DNA from: Rhyzopertha dominica
Taxonomy: Eukaryota; Arthropoda; Insecta; Coleoptera; Bostrichidae
Direction of reading: 5' to 3'
Length of the DNA stretch: 64,000 bases
Assembly: GCA_025024175.1 (NCBI GenBank)
Contig: QCXZ01000001.1
Location: 23,188,001 to 23,252,000, forward strand
Shown piece after piece: positions 25,583-33,596 of this stretch (the first letter of the stretch is position 1; each line of letters begins with the position of its first letter). The position numbers were made by a program, and so were the translations under genes. The notes beneath the pieces were generated by a model. That model did no database searches. It had not been told where the DNA came from and was given only the letters and a program-made list of their open reading frames with translations.

Positions 25583-28165
25583 GTTAAGTTAATAATACAT
25601 TACAATGACAAACAAATAGCTACAATATTTTTTTTCTGGTAGTCCCAACCCACGCTCTCCACCATCAATATCCGTTTTTTTTGTTTTGAAGACAGTTAAA
25701 TTGCGCGTGAATGGACTATCCCTGTTTTCTTAGCAAATACTTTTTATAGTTAACTTTAAATGCATGTATACTCATTACTTTGAACTGAAGCGGGATCGAG
25801 TTATGTAAATTAGGCATGGTATATGAAAAGGACCTTTCAATTAATGTAAGCCGGTGTGTTGGCGTGGCCATCACGTATTCTTCCTTATATTTATGTTGTG
25901 AACATCAGTTCTGTAAGTAATTTTGTTATATAAATAAACTGGTTTGCGAAATAAAGACAAAGCTGCCAAATACGTAAAACGATTTTTCATATTTAACCAG
26001 CGTAAAGTACGAAGATATTTACTGATACGTTAAAATTTTCTTGTACTATATATGAAACGTATGCAAGGGTTTTGAATTTTTTGAATACGATAGGATGTAA
26101 GCGAATCTATACAAGCAAAAAAGACTGCAGAACAAAAGTTAGTATGTGACAGAACCAATGTATCACATAACTTCTGTTTTAAACTTATTGTAAGATATGA
26201 CCTGTGCAGATATAGTTGTCTCAAACTGAAATAAGCTCTCTTAATACAGTTCTGAATATGACTGACATATCTGGATGAATTTTACAAAGTAAGGCCAAGG
26301 CTCTTAGCTTCAGGGACGACTCTAATAGGAGAAATACCTATTTATATATAATAAACCTCCAAATTCTCATTAATTTTATTAACAGCATCTCTAATGTCAG
26401 AACTACCGTTAAGTCTTGTACTTAAAGAGGTATTATGGTGTCATCAGCCGGATTGTCCTAAATTAATGATCTTATTAATGATAACACTGCCACTACACCA
26501 CCAGGAGTCAGTATTAGTAACTGTTCGAACTTTAATATTCATTTTCATGTTTGTAAGAATCGGATAATTTAGAAGTTTAGATTTTTCTATAAGTAAAGGT
26601 TTCTTCAGTTTATGAAATTGTTTTGCTTTGTGCCGACATTTTACGGTACCAGTAATGTAAAGTGATGTTTTCTCTCGATTCATTGATTGTCATATCACTA
26701 CATATTATAAAACCGCAACTGTCTGTTCGCGATAAACTCATAAACTACTAAACACATTTTCATGCGGTTTCCACCAACAGATAGAGTGATTCATAAGGAA
26801 GGTTTAGGTATATAATTTGTCAAGGTTTTATGTAAATTGGTTGAAATATAACGATGATTGTTGGAAGTATCGGAAAAAGTCAAGCGATGGCATATAGATG
26901 GCATATATATTTTAAGGATAGCTTACTATACCCCATTCCATCTTTTAAGAAATGGTCACGTACAACGCGGTAATCGGAAAGCTTTTTATACGGATACAGT
27001 ATTAATCCTCATCAACTTAAATACGTTAGTGACCTTAAGCATTTCATGTACATTATTATAATTTTTACACCATACAATTTAAATTAATATCTTAGGAGTT
27101 ATCGGAAAATATAAGCCGAGCGATAACGCGCGCGTACTCCATAATAAACACTTTTGGGCCGAACGGAGGTGACGACGAGAAGCAGGTATTTGTTGTAGGC
27201 ATAAAATGTTCTACTACCCGTGGATGGTTATTTATTAATATTTCAGTATGCTTTAACAAAAATGTACTTTTTTTTAAACGAATTAATGAGTAACTAGTTC
27301 TGAATGTAGCCAAAATATTATACTAAACTCCTATATAGCTTTGTATATGTTTAAGGGACCCAATATTGTTTCCATTAACAAAATAGGTTTTAAGATGAAA
27401 GATAAGACTGTTATTCCATTTTTTGATAGATAACATTCACAATCAATTTTCATAAGAAATGTTTTACTCTGATGCTAGTAAAAGTGCACTTGTTTTTCAT
27501 GATGAAAACATTGGGAACAACAAACAATGCGTAAGGTTCTTGTAGTTTCAATTGAAGTGAATATATTGTAGCAAACTTTCTAAAACGACTTAGGTTTTAC
27601 GATCTTTTCAATACGCATCCAGTGTTAGGAAACATTTTAATAACTTCCGTACGTACCATCTGCTGATATTGACTGCTTCCGGCATTTTTATGGGAGTAAT
27701 CAAGTATAACTGTTGGTTGCTTATTCACCTAAAGAGGCTATCGTAATAATGAAGTTGATAAGGATTACTTCGATACTGAGCCAAATTAGTTATGCATATA
27801 AGTAATGAGTGATAGTGAAAGTAACATGTCTTTTTGAGCAATTCCAAACAATTCCGGAAATCAACGCTACCGAAATGGAATGATTAGGTAGGTGAAGCTG
27901 ACATTTAAGTAGTAAAGTACTAGGTTTTTGACTGCACTTACCTCGGATACACCTGCTTTTGTACTGGGTATCCCAGTCCAGGAAGTTGAATTTGTGGCTC
28001 CAGCAAACTTATGTCATACTGAAGGGGAGCAGGATGCTGGAAACCCCCGAAGTAAGGAGCAAATTGTTGTTTGGGCTCTGCAGTTGGCACTTCCTGTTGC
28101 TTCTTTATTTCATCTTGCCCTTTTGTACCGGCCAATATGGCTATGAGCAGGTAGATGTACAACAT
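11348..28165 (-). CDS. Secreted DUF4774-like insect protein A, four coding exons over 16.8 kb
   Basis: Exons in coding order are 28165-27942, 24277-24021, 21048-20419 and 11583-11348. Phases 2, 1, 1 all agree and give 448 residues. Residues 1-17 (MLYIYLLIAILAGTKGQ) are a signal peptide. Exons 1-2 are Pro/Gln/Gly-rich (FQPQLLYYAGGAPPG; PQPQPQPGPG). Exon 3 is Tyr/Pro/Asn-rich (PGQRFFVLNGQPLYPNYPF; GYFLRNSVTGQ). Exon 4 carries the hydrophobic Gly/Ala/Val repeat GPGGVAAAAPRGTALVG, EGGLAVSSPQATAVAG and a basic tail ending KVRKQ. That last block resembles the insect DUF4774 family, whose members are secreted and may be cuticle or matrix proteins; function is unknown. The ATG directly follows a tttag acceptor-like site, so an upstream non-coding exon is likely. 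Introns are 3.7, 3.0 and 8.8 kb and packed with transposons. Protein B at the right end is a paralogue. Confidence 0.85.
11584..12369. other. Intron sequence, no feature recognised
   Basis: AT-rich intron sequence of protein A just upstream of the last exon in coding order. No repeat or coding relic recognised before the mariner relic at 12370. Confidence 0.4.
12370..13020 (+). pseudogene. Decayed mariner-like transposase
   Basis: Frames joined by eye across stops and frameshifts show a mariner-type DD(D/E) transposase in correct order: LRETGSVVPRKSEGSRKP (N-terminal DNA-binding region), ERDYAIRLHFF, GVVGNNLLGPVEFTGQLSG, TLPHLLDDISLNIRQSEWFM, then FGRG. At least four breaks and several N bases are present. 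It is a dead copy in intron 3 of protein A, antisense to the host gene. Family-level assignment comes from motif order only. Confidence 0.6.
13021..13679. other. Intron sequence between two mariner relics
   Basis: No convincing coding relic. The 103-codon plus frame at 13390 is Leu/Cys-rich low complexity with no domain, and I treat it as chance. Confidence 0.35.
13680..13830 (+). pseudogene. Fragment of a second mariner-like transposase
   Basis: The short stretch around 13750-13805 reads, with one frame change, FQQDG...APAHYGVAVR, the hallmark around the second catalytic Asp of Tc1/mariner transposases (usually FQQDGAPPHY). The upstream words match the spacing of that family. Only about 150 bp are recognisable, and it may belong to a different mariner lineage from the relic at 12370. 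Confidence 0.4.
13831..15233. other. Intron sequence, no gene recognised
   Basis: AT-rich sequence. The 60-codon plus frame at 13849 continues into sequence unlike a transposase and has no known domain. No inverted repeat seen. Confidence 0.35.
15234..15395. repeat. Cluster of TATCGATA palindromes
   Basis: Six perfect TATCGATA octamers lie at 15257, 15278, 15304, 15322, 15367 and 15377, embedded in further GATAT/ATATC words. TATCGATA is the DRE motif bound by DREF (and overlapped by BEAF-32) in Drosophila. Here it may instead be a decayed satellite, since the sequence is a self-complementary array and can fold back on itself. Confidence 0.6.
15967..16743 (+). pseudogene. LINE ORF1, frameshifted
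   Basis: It starts MPSNKNCKTCGSLLGP. Cysteines and a histidine follow in a PHD-like pattern (CKTC, CCFCHQFFHTKC, CSEC), then a coiled coil (LKAIETLQNTVGMLKQQIEQ). The first frame stops at 16245. The protein continues in another frame (SERQKREKNIVMFGVPSDQE, the usual ORF1 RRM entry), hits a stop at 16378-16380, and resumes at 16504-16743 (TKLQREYYQKIRNEMNTR, the C-terminal domain). At least two breaks, so ORF1 is dead although ORF2 is not. It would bind element RNA. Confidence 0.7.
16791..19523 (+). CDS. LINE ORF2: AP endonuclease and reverse transcriptase
   Basis: 910 codons with no stop, apart from N bases at 17518, 17524 and 17662. The open frame continues upstream of the first ATG (IKFSHVNIRSLLPSF at about 16725-16770, the usual start of CR1/jockey endonucleases) and overlaps the end of ORF1. 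Endonuclease motifs are ALTETWL, VMGDININML and NTDHLLV. Reverse transcriptase motifs are DLRPISILPAFSKLLE, QSGFRSGHSTTTALL, motif A LLDQSKAFD near residue 540, motif B SGVPQGSILGPILFLLY and motif C LYADDAQLY near residue 631, all with catalytic aspartates. The thumb is WCRKHGLKLNPKKS. The intact length implies recent insertion compared with the other relics here. Confidence 0.85.
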   Translation: MYKNFDIIALTETWLVCDYPSKLVSINNYNLVRLDRPSRGGGIAIYIKNKYKVKTIYSNIGETGLEQLWVVVHIGTKKIGLGVVYRTLSAPFVSIDELVEPLEIIYLETPSVLVMGDININMLNTNTVATNHFKSILDSFDLVQIVDKPTRITKSGESLIDVICASRHLKTFNVDAIDTVCNTDHLLVCCSVLFDSEKNAPKHFVYRDYSSFNLADFSRDVSLIQWNDICTNDDINVQVDMLXDXILYLFDYHAPLRVIKTNKPHRPYITYNIKKMIALKNKAHKRFIKLXTATSRKYYVDLRNYVKLAIKREKQAYIKRIVTMSKNNNKKLWQHFSQLGVPTKVKSNGNLPEVLLNPEAINDFFLKVAGQTEVDLDTLHFYRHNNLDNGPFILRKIEDADIFRSLRLIKSNAYGVDGINIRMIDLVIPYCLNVVKHIFNVSLEIGVFPQTWKSANVIPLPKVSSPSSYKDLRPISILPAFSKLLERMVCDQVNEFLNINSILPPVQSGFRSGHSTTTALLRVTNEIATNMDRSNSTILILLDQSKAFDLVNFELLIAKLSYIGFDQVAQRWFSSYIYGRMQRIILSDFLYSDLKETRSGVPQGSILGPILFLLYTFDLPAALFSSQIQLYADDAQLYLPCITGDVDNAIAAINYDLNLFSKWCRKHGLKLNPKKSIAMCIGNQHCSDLVCSNYSVTIDGTVLDWVDSAKNLGVVFDRSLCFNKHCQEVYKICLFKLKTMYGLRDILDDNVKLKLVKALIYPHVDYCSQVYYHFMPKYNQLKIQRVQNACIRYVSRVPFREHITPYLIRLNEPKMNLRMEYLYSVLLYKIYTNRVPSCLTDILVRRAQIHDVNVRYNSFTVPQHRTSKFEGSYGYIAPTLLNKILDIVELPLAAFSRRLRHRFFSNLQLD
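19681..20418. other. Intron sequence beside exon 3 of protein A
   Basis: No gene. The short ORFs at 19428-19637 and 19971-20153 (-) are chance frames. Confidence 0.35.
21607..22410 (+). pseudogene. Crypton-like tyrosine recombinase relic, copy 1
   Basis: Two open pieces keep the layout of insect Crypton-type tyrosine recombinases. The N-terminal part (21634-21831) reads LPKKSCLIYEKEYTCFQKW and SASGKVLL. The middle (21849-22202) reads YSKLITVLKKLINGYKPNKS, VDDEYLF, CDACRSNELYKLETTHVDD, a typical core-binding to catalytic-domain transition. The C-terminal part (to about 22400) reads INTFYNVPKKIVESLNLP and then decays before the HxxR region. Stops and frameshifts make it a dead copy. It lies in intron 2 of protein A and matches copy 2 at 48.0-48.8 kb. 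Assignment to Crypton rather than another YR element is from motif recall. Confidence 0.6.
22411..23362. other. Intron sequence, nothing recognised
   Basis: AT-rich; the 22485-22712 frame has no domain. No inverted repeat found. Confidence 0.35.
23363..23551 (+). pseudogene. Mariner-like transposase C-terminal fragment
   Basis: VLEKFSEDELQKCFEQWQHR matches the extreme C-terminus of mariner-family transposases (a ..F...FQ.CFEQWQ.RW.KCI pattern). Only about 150 bp are preserved, and the catalytic part is absent. It lies in intron 2 of protein A. Confidence 0.45.
24692..24760. repeat. (TA)n microsatellite
   Basis: About 30 uninterrupted TA units in intron 1 of protein A. The ORF reading Ile-Tyr repeats across it is an artefact. 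Confidence 0.95.
25551..26240 (-). mobile_element. 3' end of a CR1-like LINE with (ATT)n tail
   Basis: In minus orientation, coding remnant 26224-26030 reads SYLTISLKQKLCDTLVLSHT and IQKIQNPCIRFIY, matching the region after the reverse transcriptase in the copies at 19.1 kb and 52.6 kb. It is followed by a roughly 450-bp 3' UTR and an (ATT)n tail, seen as (AAT)n at 25551-25582. It is 5'-truncated, as usual for LINE insertions. It is closer to the 52-kb copy than to the 16-kb copy. Confidence 0.6.
26690..27200. repeat. Probable dispersed repeat, class unknown
   Basis: Sequence such as ACTGTCTGTTCGCGATAAAC followed by CATGCGGTTTCCACCAACAG looks like a high-copy insect repeat I have met in other arthropod genomic sequence, possibly Helitron-derived. 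No termini are visible. This is recognition by memory only. Confidence 0.25.
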
Positions 28166-29560
28166 CTAAAAGGTAATATACAACGCTCACCTAACAATAA
28201 TAAATAAATGGTCGTATTGTATGTAGTTTTCGCATCACGTTCGGGAAATTTTACTAATTCCAAGAAAATTAAACGTGTTAATTGAATTGTCTTGTTATAA
28301 GTCAACATGGAGGACGTTGCGTGAGTGACAACTTTTTTTATAACTTTCACCTTGAACGGGGACTAAAGTATATCGACTAGAACTTCACAGAGCAAAAGTT
28401 ACGTAATTTCTAAAACAAACGGTTAATCGAAGAGCTGGGCCTTTATTGTTGTTGTTCAAAAAGGGTATTGCTGTAATTTTGAGCTTCAGTGTACAATAAA
28501 TAAATTGATTGAGAACAACCATGAGTTTACAGAGACTTAATTTATTATTACATAACGGTAAGTGCAGTGTCATATTTAGAGAAGTAAAAGCGTATAAGTC
28601 CTCGTTAGATTAGACCATGAAAACATATCTAAATTTCAAGATTATGCAAGGTGGGTTGCATTAACGTTTAATTCCACTTTATTTTACAAATTATGTTGCG
28701 GATATATGCACGAAACTTCTGCGTAGACGCGCATTTATTGTTCTGGCGTTGCAACAGAATCCCATGTAAGAGTTTCGCCATTTTTTTATAGGGCGCTTGA
28801 ACTAGATTTGGTAGAATAGTATGGTTGTGGTTAAATAGTAAGCGTTTGTCTAGATCGACACGTACATTTTCGAAAGTGATTGGAATGTGAAAATATATTT
28901 TAAATAGCATGAGCCCACCCTGGAATTATAACCTGAAAATGTTCAGACGCATTACAAAAATTATTGATAAGTAAAAAAAAGAAAAAGTAATATATTGTTG
29001 CAACAAATAAATAACATTAAGTCGCTGTCCTAACAGATTACACTGTATAAACGATGAAGTTACTTCATTAGGTGTGTTTCTGGGAACATTATATCGTTTG
29101 GAATTGCGAAGTAGCCAGTTTGGATGGAAAAAAGCAAATTTGTCTGTTAAAAATGTTCAGTTCTCATGAAAGATCTAAGAATTTGTTACATATGGTGTCT
29201 AACTTACTTTTTCCCACTATGAGAATCCCGAAAACGCTAATAAGATACCCATTTTAATTTTTTTTCTTATCGAATGCATTTTGTCTTATACCATTATTAG
29301 ACTGCTTACGTCTACACTGTGACAGTGACAGTTTTTAAATTAATTAAAAGACTGATTACAAATTTTGTAGAGATTTACTAAGAATCTAAGAAGTAAGAAT
29401 TCGGTTTGCAATGAAGGTATAGTTGAATCTAGTTAAAAATGTTTGCGGAATGAAAGTTGAATAACATGGAAATATTTTCAGATGCCTGCTGGCTTTCGGT
29501 GATGCTGGAAGTGGACACTAACTTCGTTATTTTAAATGTAACAATCTGTTTATTGTAAGT
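28166..29560. other. 5' flank of protein A, no gene recognised
   Basis: AT-rich sequence immediately upstream of the signal-peptide exon. The region just 5' of the ATG ends in a tttag acceptor-like site, so transcription may start further upstream. Small ORFs on both strands here are chance. Confidence 0.35.
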
Positions 29561-29791
29561 GAGAGCCAAGGCCCTCAGCGCCATCTGGGCGGAACACTGC
29601 ACTAAGTGACTTTCAACTATAGCAACCACTTACGACCTAGTGCATGTTCCTATCGATGGTACCGGAATAGCGTCACCGTGAGAATGTATACCATCGCTAG
29701 GAACCTGCACTAGGCCGTAAGTGGTTACCATAGTTGTAACCCACTTAGTATGCAGTGCTCCAATTAGATGGCGCTAAGGGCCTTGGCTCTG
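29561..29791. mobile_element. Palindromic MITE, arms about 100 bp
   Basis: The left arm begins GAGAGCCAAGGCCCTCAGCG and the right arm, inverted, CAGAGCCAAGGCCCTTAGCG. They stay alignable through GCGCCATCT, GCACTGCA, ACTAAGTG, AACCACTTAC, CCTAGTGCA and GCGATGG/TCGATGG. The 230-bp unit can fold into one hairpin with a short loop near 29665-29685. Confidence 0.8.
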
Positions 29792-32515
29792 ACGTCTATA
29801 CCGCACGCTACGGTTAAGGCGGCAGTCTGCTGTGACCTGTGGTAATTCTACTCGGTATCCTTACCTGAGCAGTACAAACAAGGGCGAAACTAGTTGAAAT
29901 GAAAATAATGTTAATATTACATTTGGTCTAAGTAGTACCATTCCGGAGACATTTCACGTTTAGTTGAAAATTTGACTTTAGCAGTGTTTAGTACCACTTT
30001 GATAATCTCAGAAACAAAAGACGATTTCCGCAACTCACAACTTACTTTTCTCACATCTTACACGGGTACATTCTACTGAAATTTCATAAAATTAACGAAT
30101 GCTAACATTTGCTATAGGTAATTTAAACATGAATTACTTATTACGTTGCATGGAATGCCTTATTTTTTCACGCGTCATTCATTGCCGCATCAAATTAGTA
30201 TTAATATTAAGCTGCCATCAACGGTTTTTTGAGACATTGCGGTTCTTTGGAAATTTTAAACAATCACCTGTTATCGCCGTAGACGTGAGTGTTCTTTTGT
30301 CTTGTAGTACAAATATCACGTCATTGTATTAACTTGTCCATTCCCTGCGGGTTAGTGATTTTCGTCTGAAATTACCGTAGTTACAAGAAAATGTCTGGCC
30401 AAGATGAATTAATTGTGACTGATATGATTTATTTGTTAGGTAACCCCAAAATAATTCATTTCTTGTACGCGCAAAGTTTTTCAACCGCAGACATCCAGTG
30501 CCATTTGAGAATTTGAAACCGAAGTTTGATAGAACTGACTGCGTAGATGAGACGTAACTGCTATGTCAAGAATACTGCATAAAAATAAATTGCATCCTTA
30601 TCACGTCATTTATTTCAGCATCTAGATCAGGCTGATTTCAATAATCAATTGCACTTTTCTGATAATGTCTTTTTACGGATGAAGCTACATTTCTTAAATG
30701 CCACTGTGTAAATGTAAATGCATAACTGTCATTATTACAGTAATGAGAATCCTTTATGAATAAGGCGTTTGGATCATCAACATAGGTGGTATTTGAATAT
30801 ACGGGGTGGCATTGTTGGAGGACATTATTATAGGTTATAGGACCGTAGTTTTTCGAAGAACCACGCATTAACAGAGATATGTAAATGACCACTTGAATGC
30901 ATAATTTCCAAACAAATGGATTGGAAGGAGAGATCCTACAGCATGACCAGCGCGCTGTGCAGATTTAATGAGTAATATTGAAAAATCCTGGCAATTGCGT
31001 GATTACTTGATATTCCCAAAAAAGTAAAGTTGGTGGCAGATACCAAAAACTTCTTACCTATCAGCAACAAGATAATTTAATGCTGTTATCGATGATGCGA
31101 GAAAAATGATTATAAAGATTAGTTATTCATGTTTTAGTTAGCAAACATTGGTATCTGTAAATTTTATTAAATTTCACTACATGTACCTGTGTAATATCTA
31201 TTATATACCAGTTCTCAAGATAACTGTCTCATTCTCTTTATGCAGGGCAATTTTGTCTCATTCAACCGAATGGTGTTCTTATCGTTTCCGAGATCCCTTC
31301 ATTTTTGACAGACAATGTAGTTTATAAATGTTGCGTGAACATCTTAATGTTATTTATTTTGCCGCCATACTATATTATTTTATTTAATTTCTCATTAATT
31401 ATCCTAATATTTTTTTTATTTTTGACTATCAAATCTGGTACAATGGAAATAATCGAAACCAGAAATCCGCTCGGCACTTTATGAATGTTTCTGTACTGAA
31501 AAAATCTAACAAAATTCATTTCTGCTTGGAGTCATTCCGACCGACGTCTATAGGAAGCCAACAGCCGCCGAATAAATTTCGCTATTTTGTAAAGTTGTAA
31601 TGGTCAGTGTTTTTACACGGCGACGACCAATAATTTTGCGCTAAGTGGTACCTGCGATGACAGAAATATTCGACGGGATAACTGGGACATTATTGGACTG
31701 GAAAATGTTGGCGCCGCTTTAAAATTAGAACTTCAATGATGTTTACGTGTAGAGAAAGAATGATAAATGCAGAAATAATGGCGCTGAGCTTGCGGAACTC
31801 TCTCTTGATTACAAAGATTGATAATCGTTACGTGAGTAAATTTAGACAATTACGATTGTTTCGATAAAGCGAGTAACGATGTATAGATTTATTTGTGAAT
31901 TGGGACGTAAGAAAGATTGAATTACATACATAAATGTATTTGGAGGAAGGTAAGTTTATTTTAGAAAGTTTGATTAACAATTGGTATTAGTTGTAAACAA
32001 TCTGACTGTGTAAAGCTTATGCATTTTAATAAATGCATAGGAATATAAAGTAATATACAAACAATCCTTGGATTAACGATTTTCCGAATATTGTATACTA
32101 GGTAATCACTATACATGATAGAGGATTATAAACTTACTTTTATTTCTTTTTTACAAATCTCGGAAATTATGAGCAAGCACTGTTAGTGAAATCTGATCAA
32201 TTCAGTTGCTTAGCAACAAGTAACCCATCTTTGTTCAATTCTGCTCACATTATCTTAAATTGCACAACCAAATAGTGCGCTTGATAGGGTCTCTATATCG
32301 TATATACATATGTCTTTTAAAGATTACTATAATCAGCAATGACCAATAAGGTGTGGTAGAAATGTAAAATTTATTAAAACATCAAAATGCATTACGAATA
32401 GATATATATTCAGCTAAAAATGTAATGCTAAGTATACAGGGAGTCTAGTAACGAATGAGCAATACTTTAACAGTAGCTTTCTTGGGTCAAATTAAGCCAG
32501 CTTAGTNCAATTTGT
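29792..32515. other. Intergenic, nothing recognised
   Basis: No coding relic, tandem repeat or inverted repeat identified in this 2.7 kb. Confidence 0.35.
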
Positions 32516-33596
32516 CTCCTTGCGAAGTTATAACCCTTCAAAGTTATTTTTTTACTTCGTTTCTTTCCACTGCCGTTTTGTTTCTCAAGATATTTTATTT
32601 AAATTTGATAGATTAGTGTATCTAATAAGTCTAAACAAAACAGTATATTTATAATTTAAATAAATCACAGAGGTCGCTCAGGACGCTCCTTTCTTATTTT
32701 ATATTTCCAATATCTTTTTGTAGAATAAATATTTATAAAACATATTGACATTTTCTTAAAAATTAGTGGAATCACTTTGAAAAAGGTATATCTACTTATT
32801 GTGTGTCGCTAAATTGAGCCGTTTCAGAGAAACATTGATTTCAATTAATCCTCTCCACTATGAAAATATTAAATGATCATAAAATAATTCCAATTTAGTA
32901 AGCAAAAATTAAAATTGTTAATTTGGCAGGCTATTTTATATTAATTAAATAAAACCCAACACAAAACAGTAAAATCTCATTTAGTAACTAATAATAATAC
33001 CTAATAAAAAAACAACATTAACCATATTAGGATATGAATCTAATAATCTACATGTATATTTAAAAGTCAAAAAGTGTAAAAGTCAATGCAGGGCATTTCG
33101 AACATCCTTTAAATAAATAGGTTGATATTCAATTATGGATTAATATGGTTATTGTTACTGTTTGTTATTATTCTTGCTCTTTATATTGTATTTTGTACTG
33201 TTACTTAATAAGATTTACTCTCATATGTTGGGTTTTATTTAGTTAACATGAATTAGATTGTCAAATTAATGGCATTTTATGAAAATTAGATTTTGACCAG
33301 CGTGCTCGAATAAATTTAAATCAATTTTGCTCTGAAACGGCTCATTTTATCGCACACAATTATACCTTTTTCATACTAAATCCACCAATCTTTAAGAAAA
33401 TGTCAAAATGTTATAATTATTTATTCTACAAAGAGATGAGCGCCCTCTATGATTTATTTAAATTGTAAATACTTTGCCTTATTAGTTATACTAATGTACC
33501 AAATTTATATAAAGCATCTTGAAAAATAAAAGAACAGTCGAAAGAAACGAAGTAAAACAATAGCTTTGAATGGCTATAACTTCGTAAGTTAGTTTA
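32516..33596. mobile_element. 1.08-kb fold-back (near-perfect palindrome)
   Basis: The two halves are inverted copies along almost their whole length. The outer pair is GCGAAGTTATAACCCTTCAA against ACGAAGTTATAGCCATTCAA. Next come TTTACTTCGTTTCTTTC on both, AATTTAAATAAATCA with GAG, GACATTTTCTTAAA, GAGCCGTTTCAGAG, and inner blocks AAATAAAACCCAACA and AACCATATTA. The centre is near 33060. The left arm has about 25 extra bases near 32690. There is no ORF. It is a fold-back or MITE-type element of unknown family. Confidence 0.75.

Noticed and set aside
27928..28207. Two plus ORFs opposite the signal-peptide exon
   Set aside because: Shadows of protein A exon 1.
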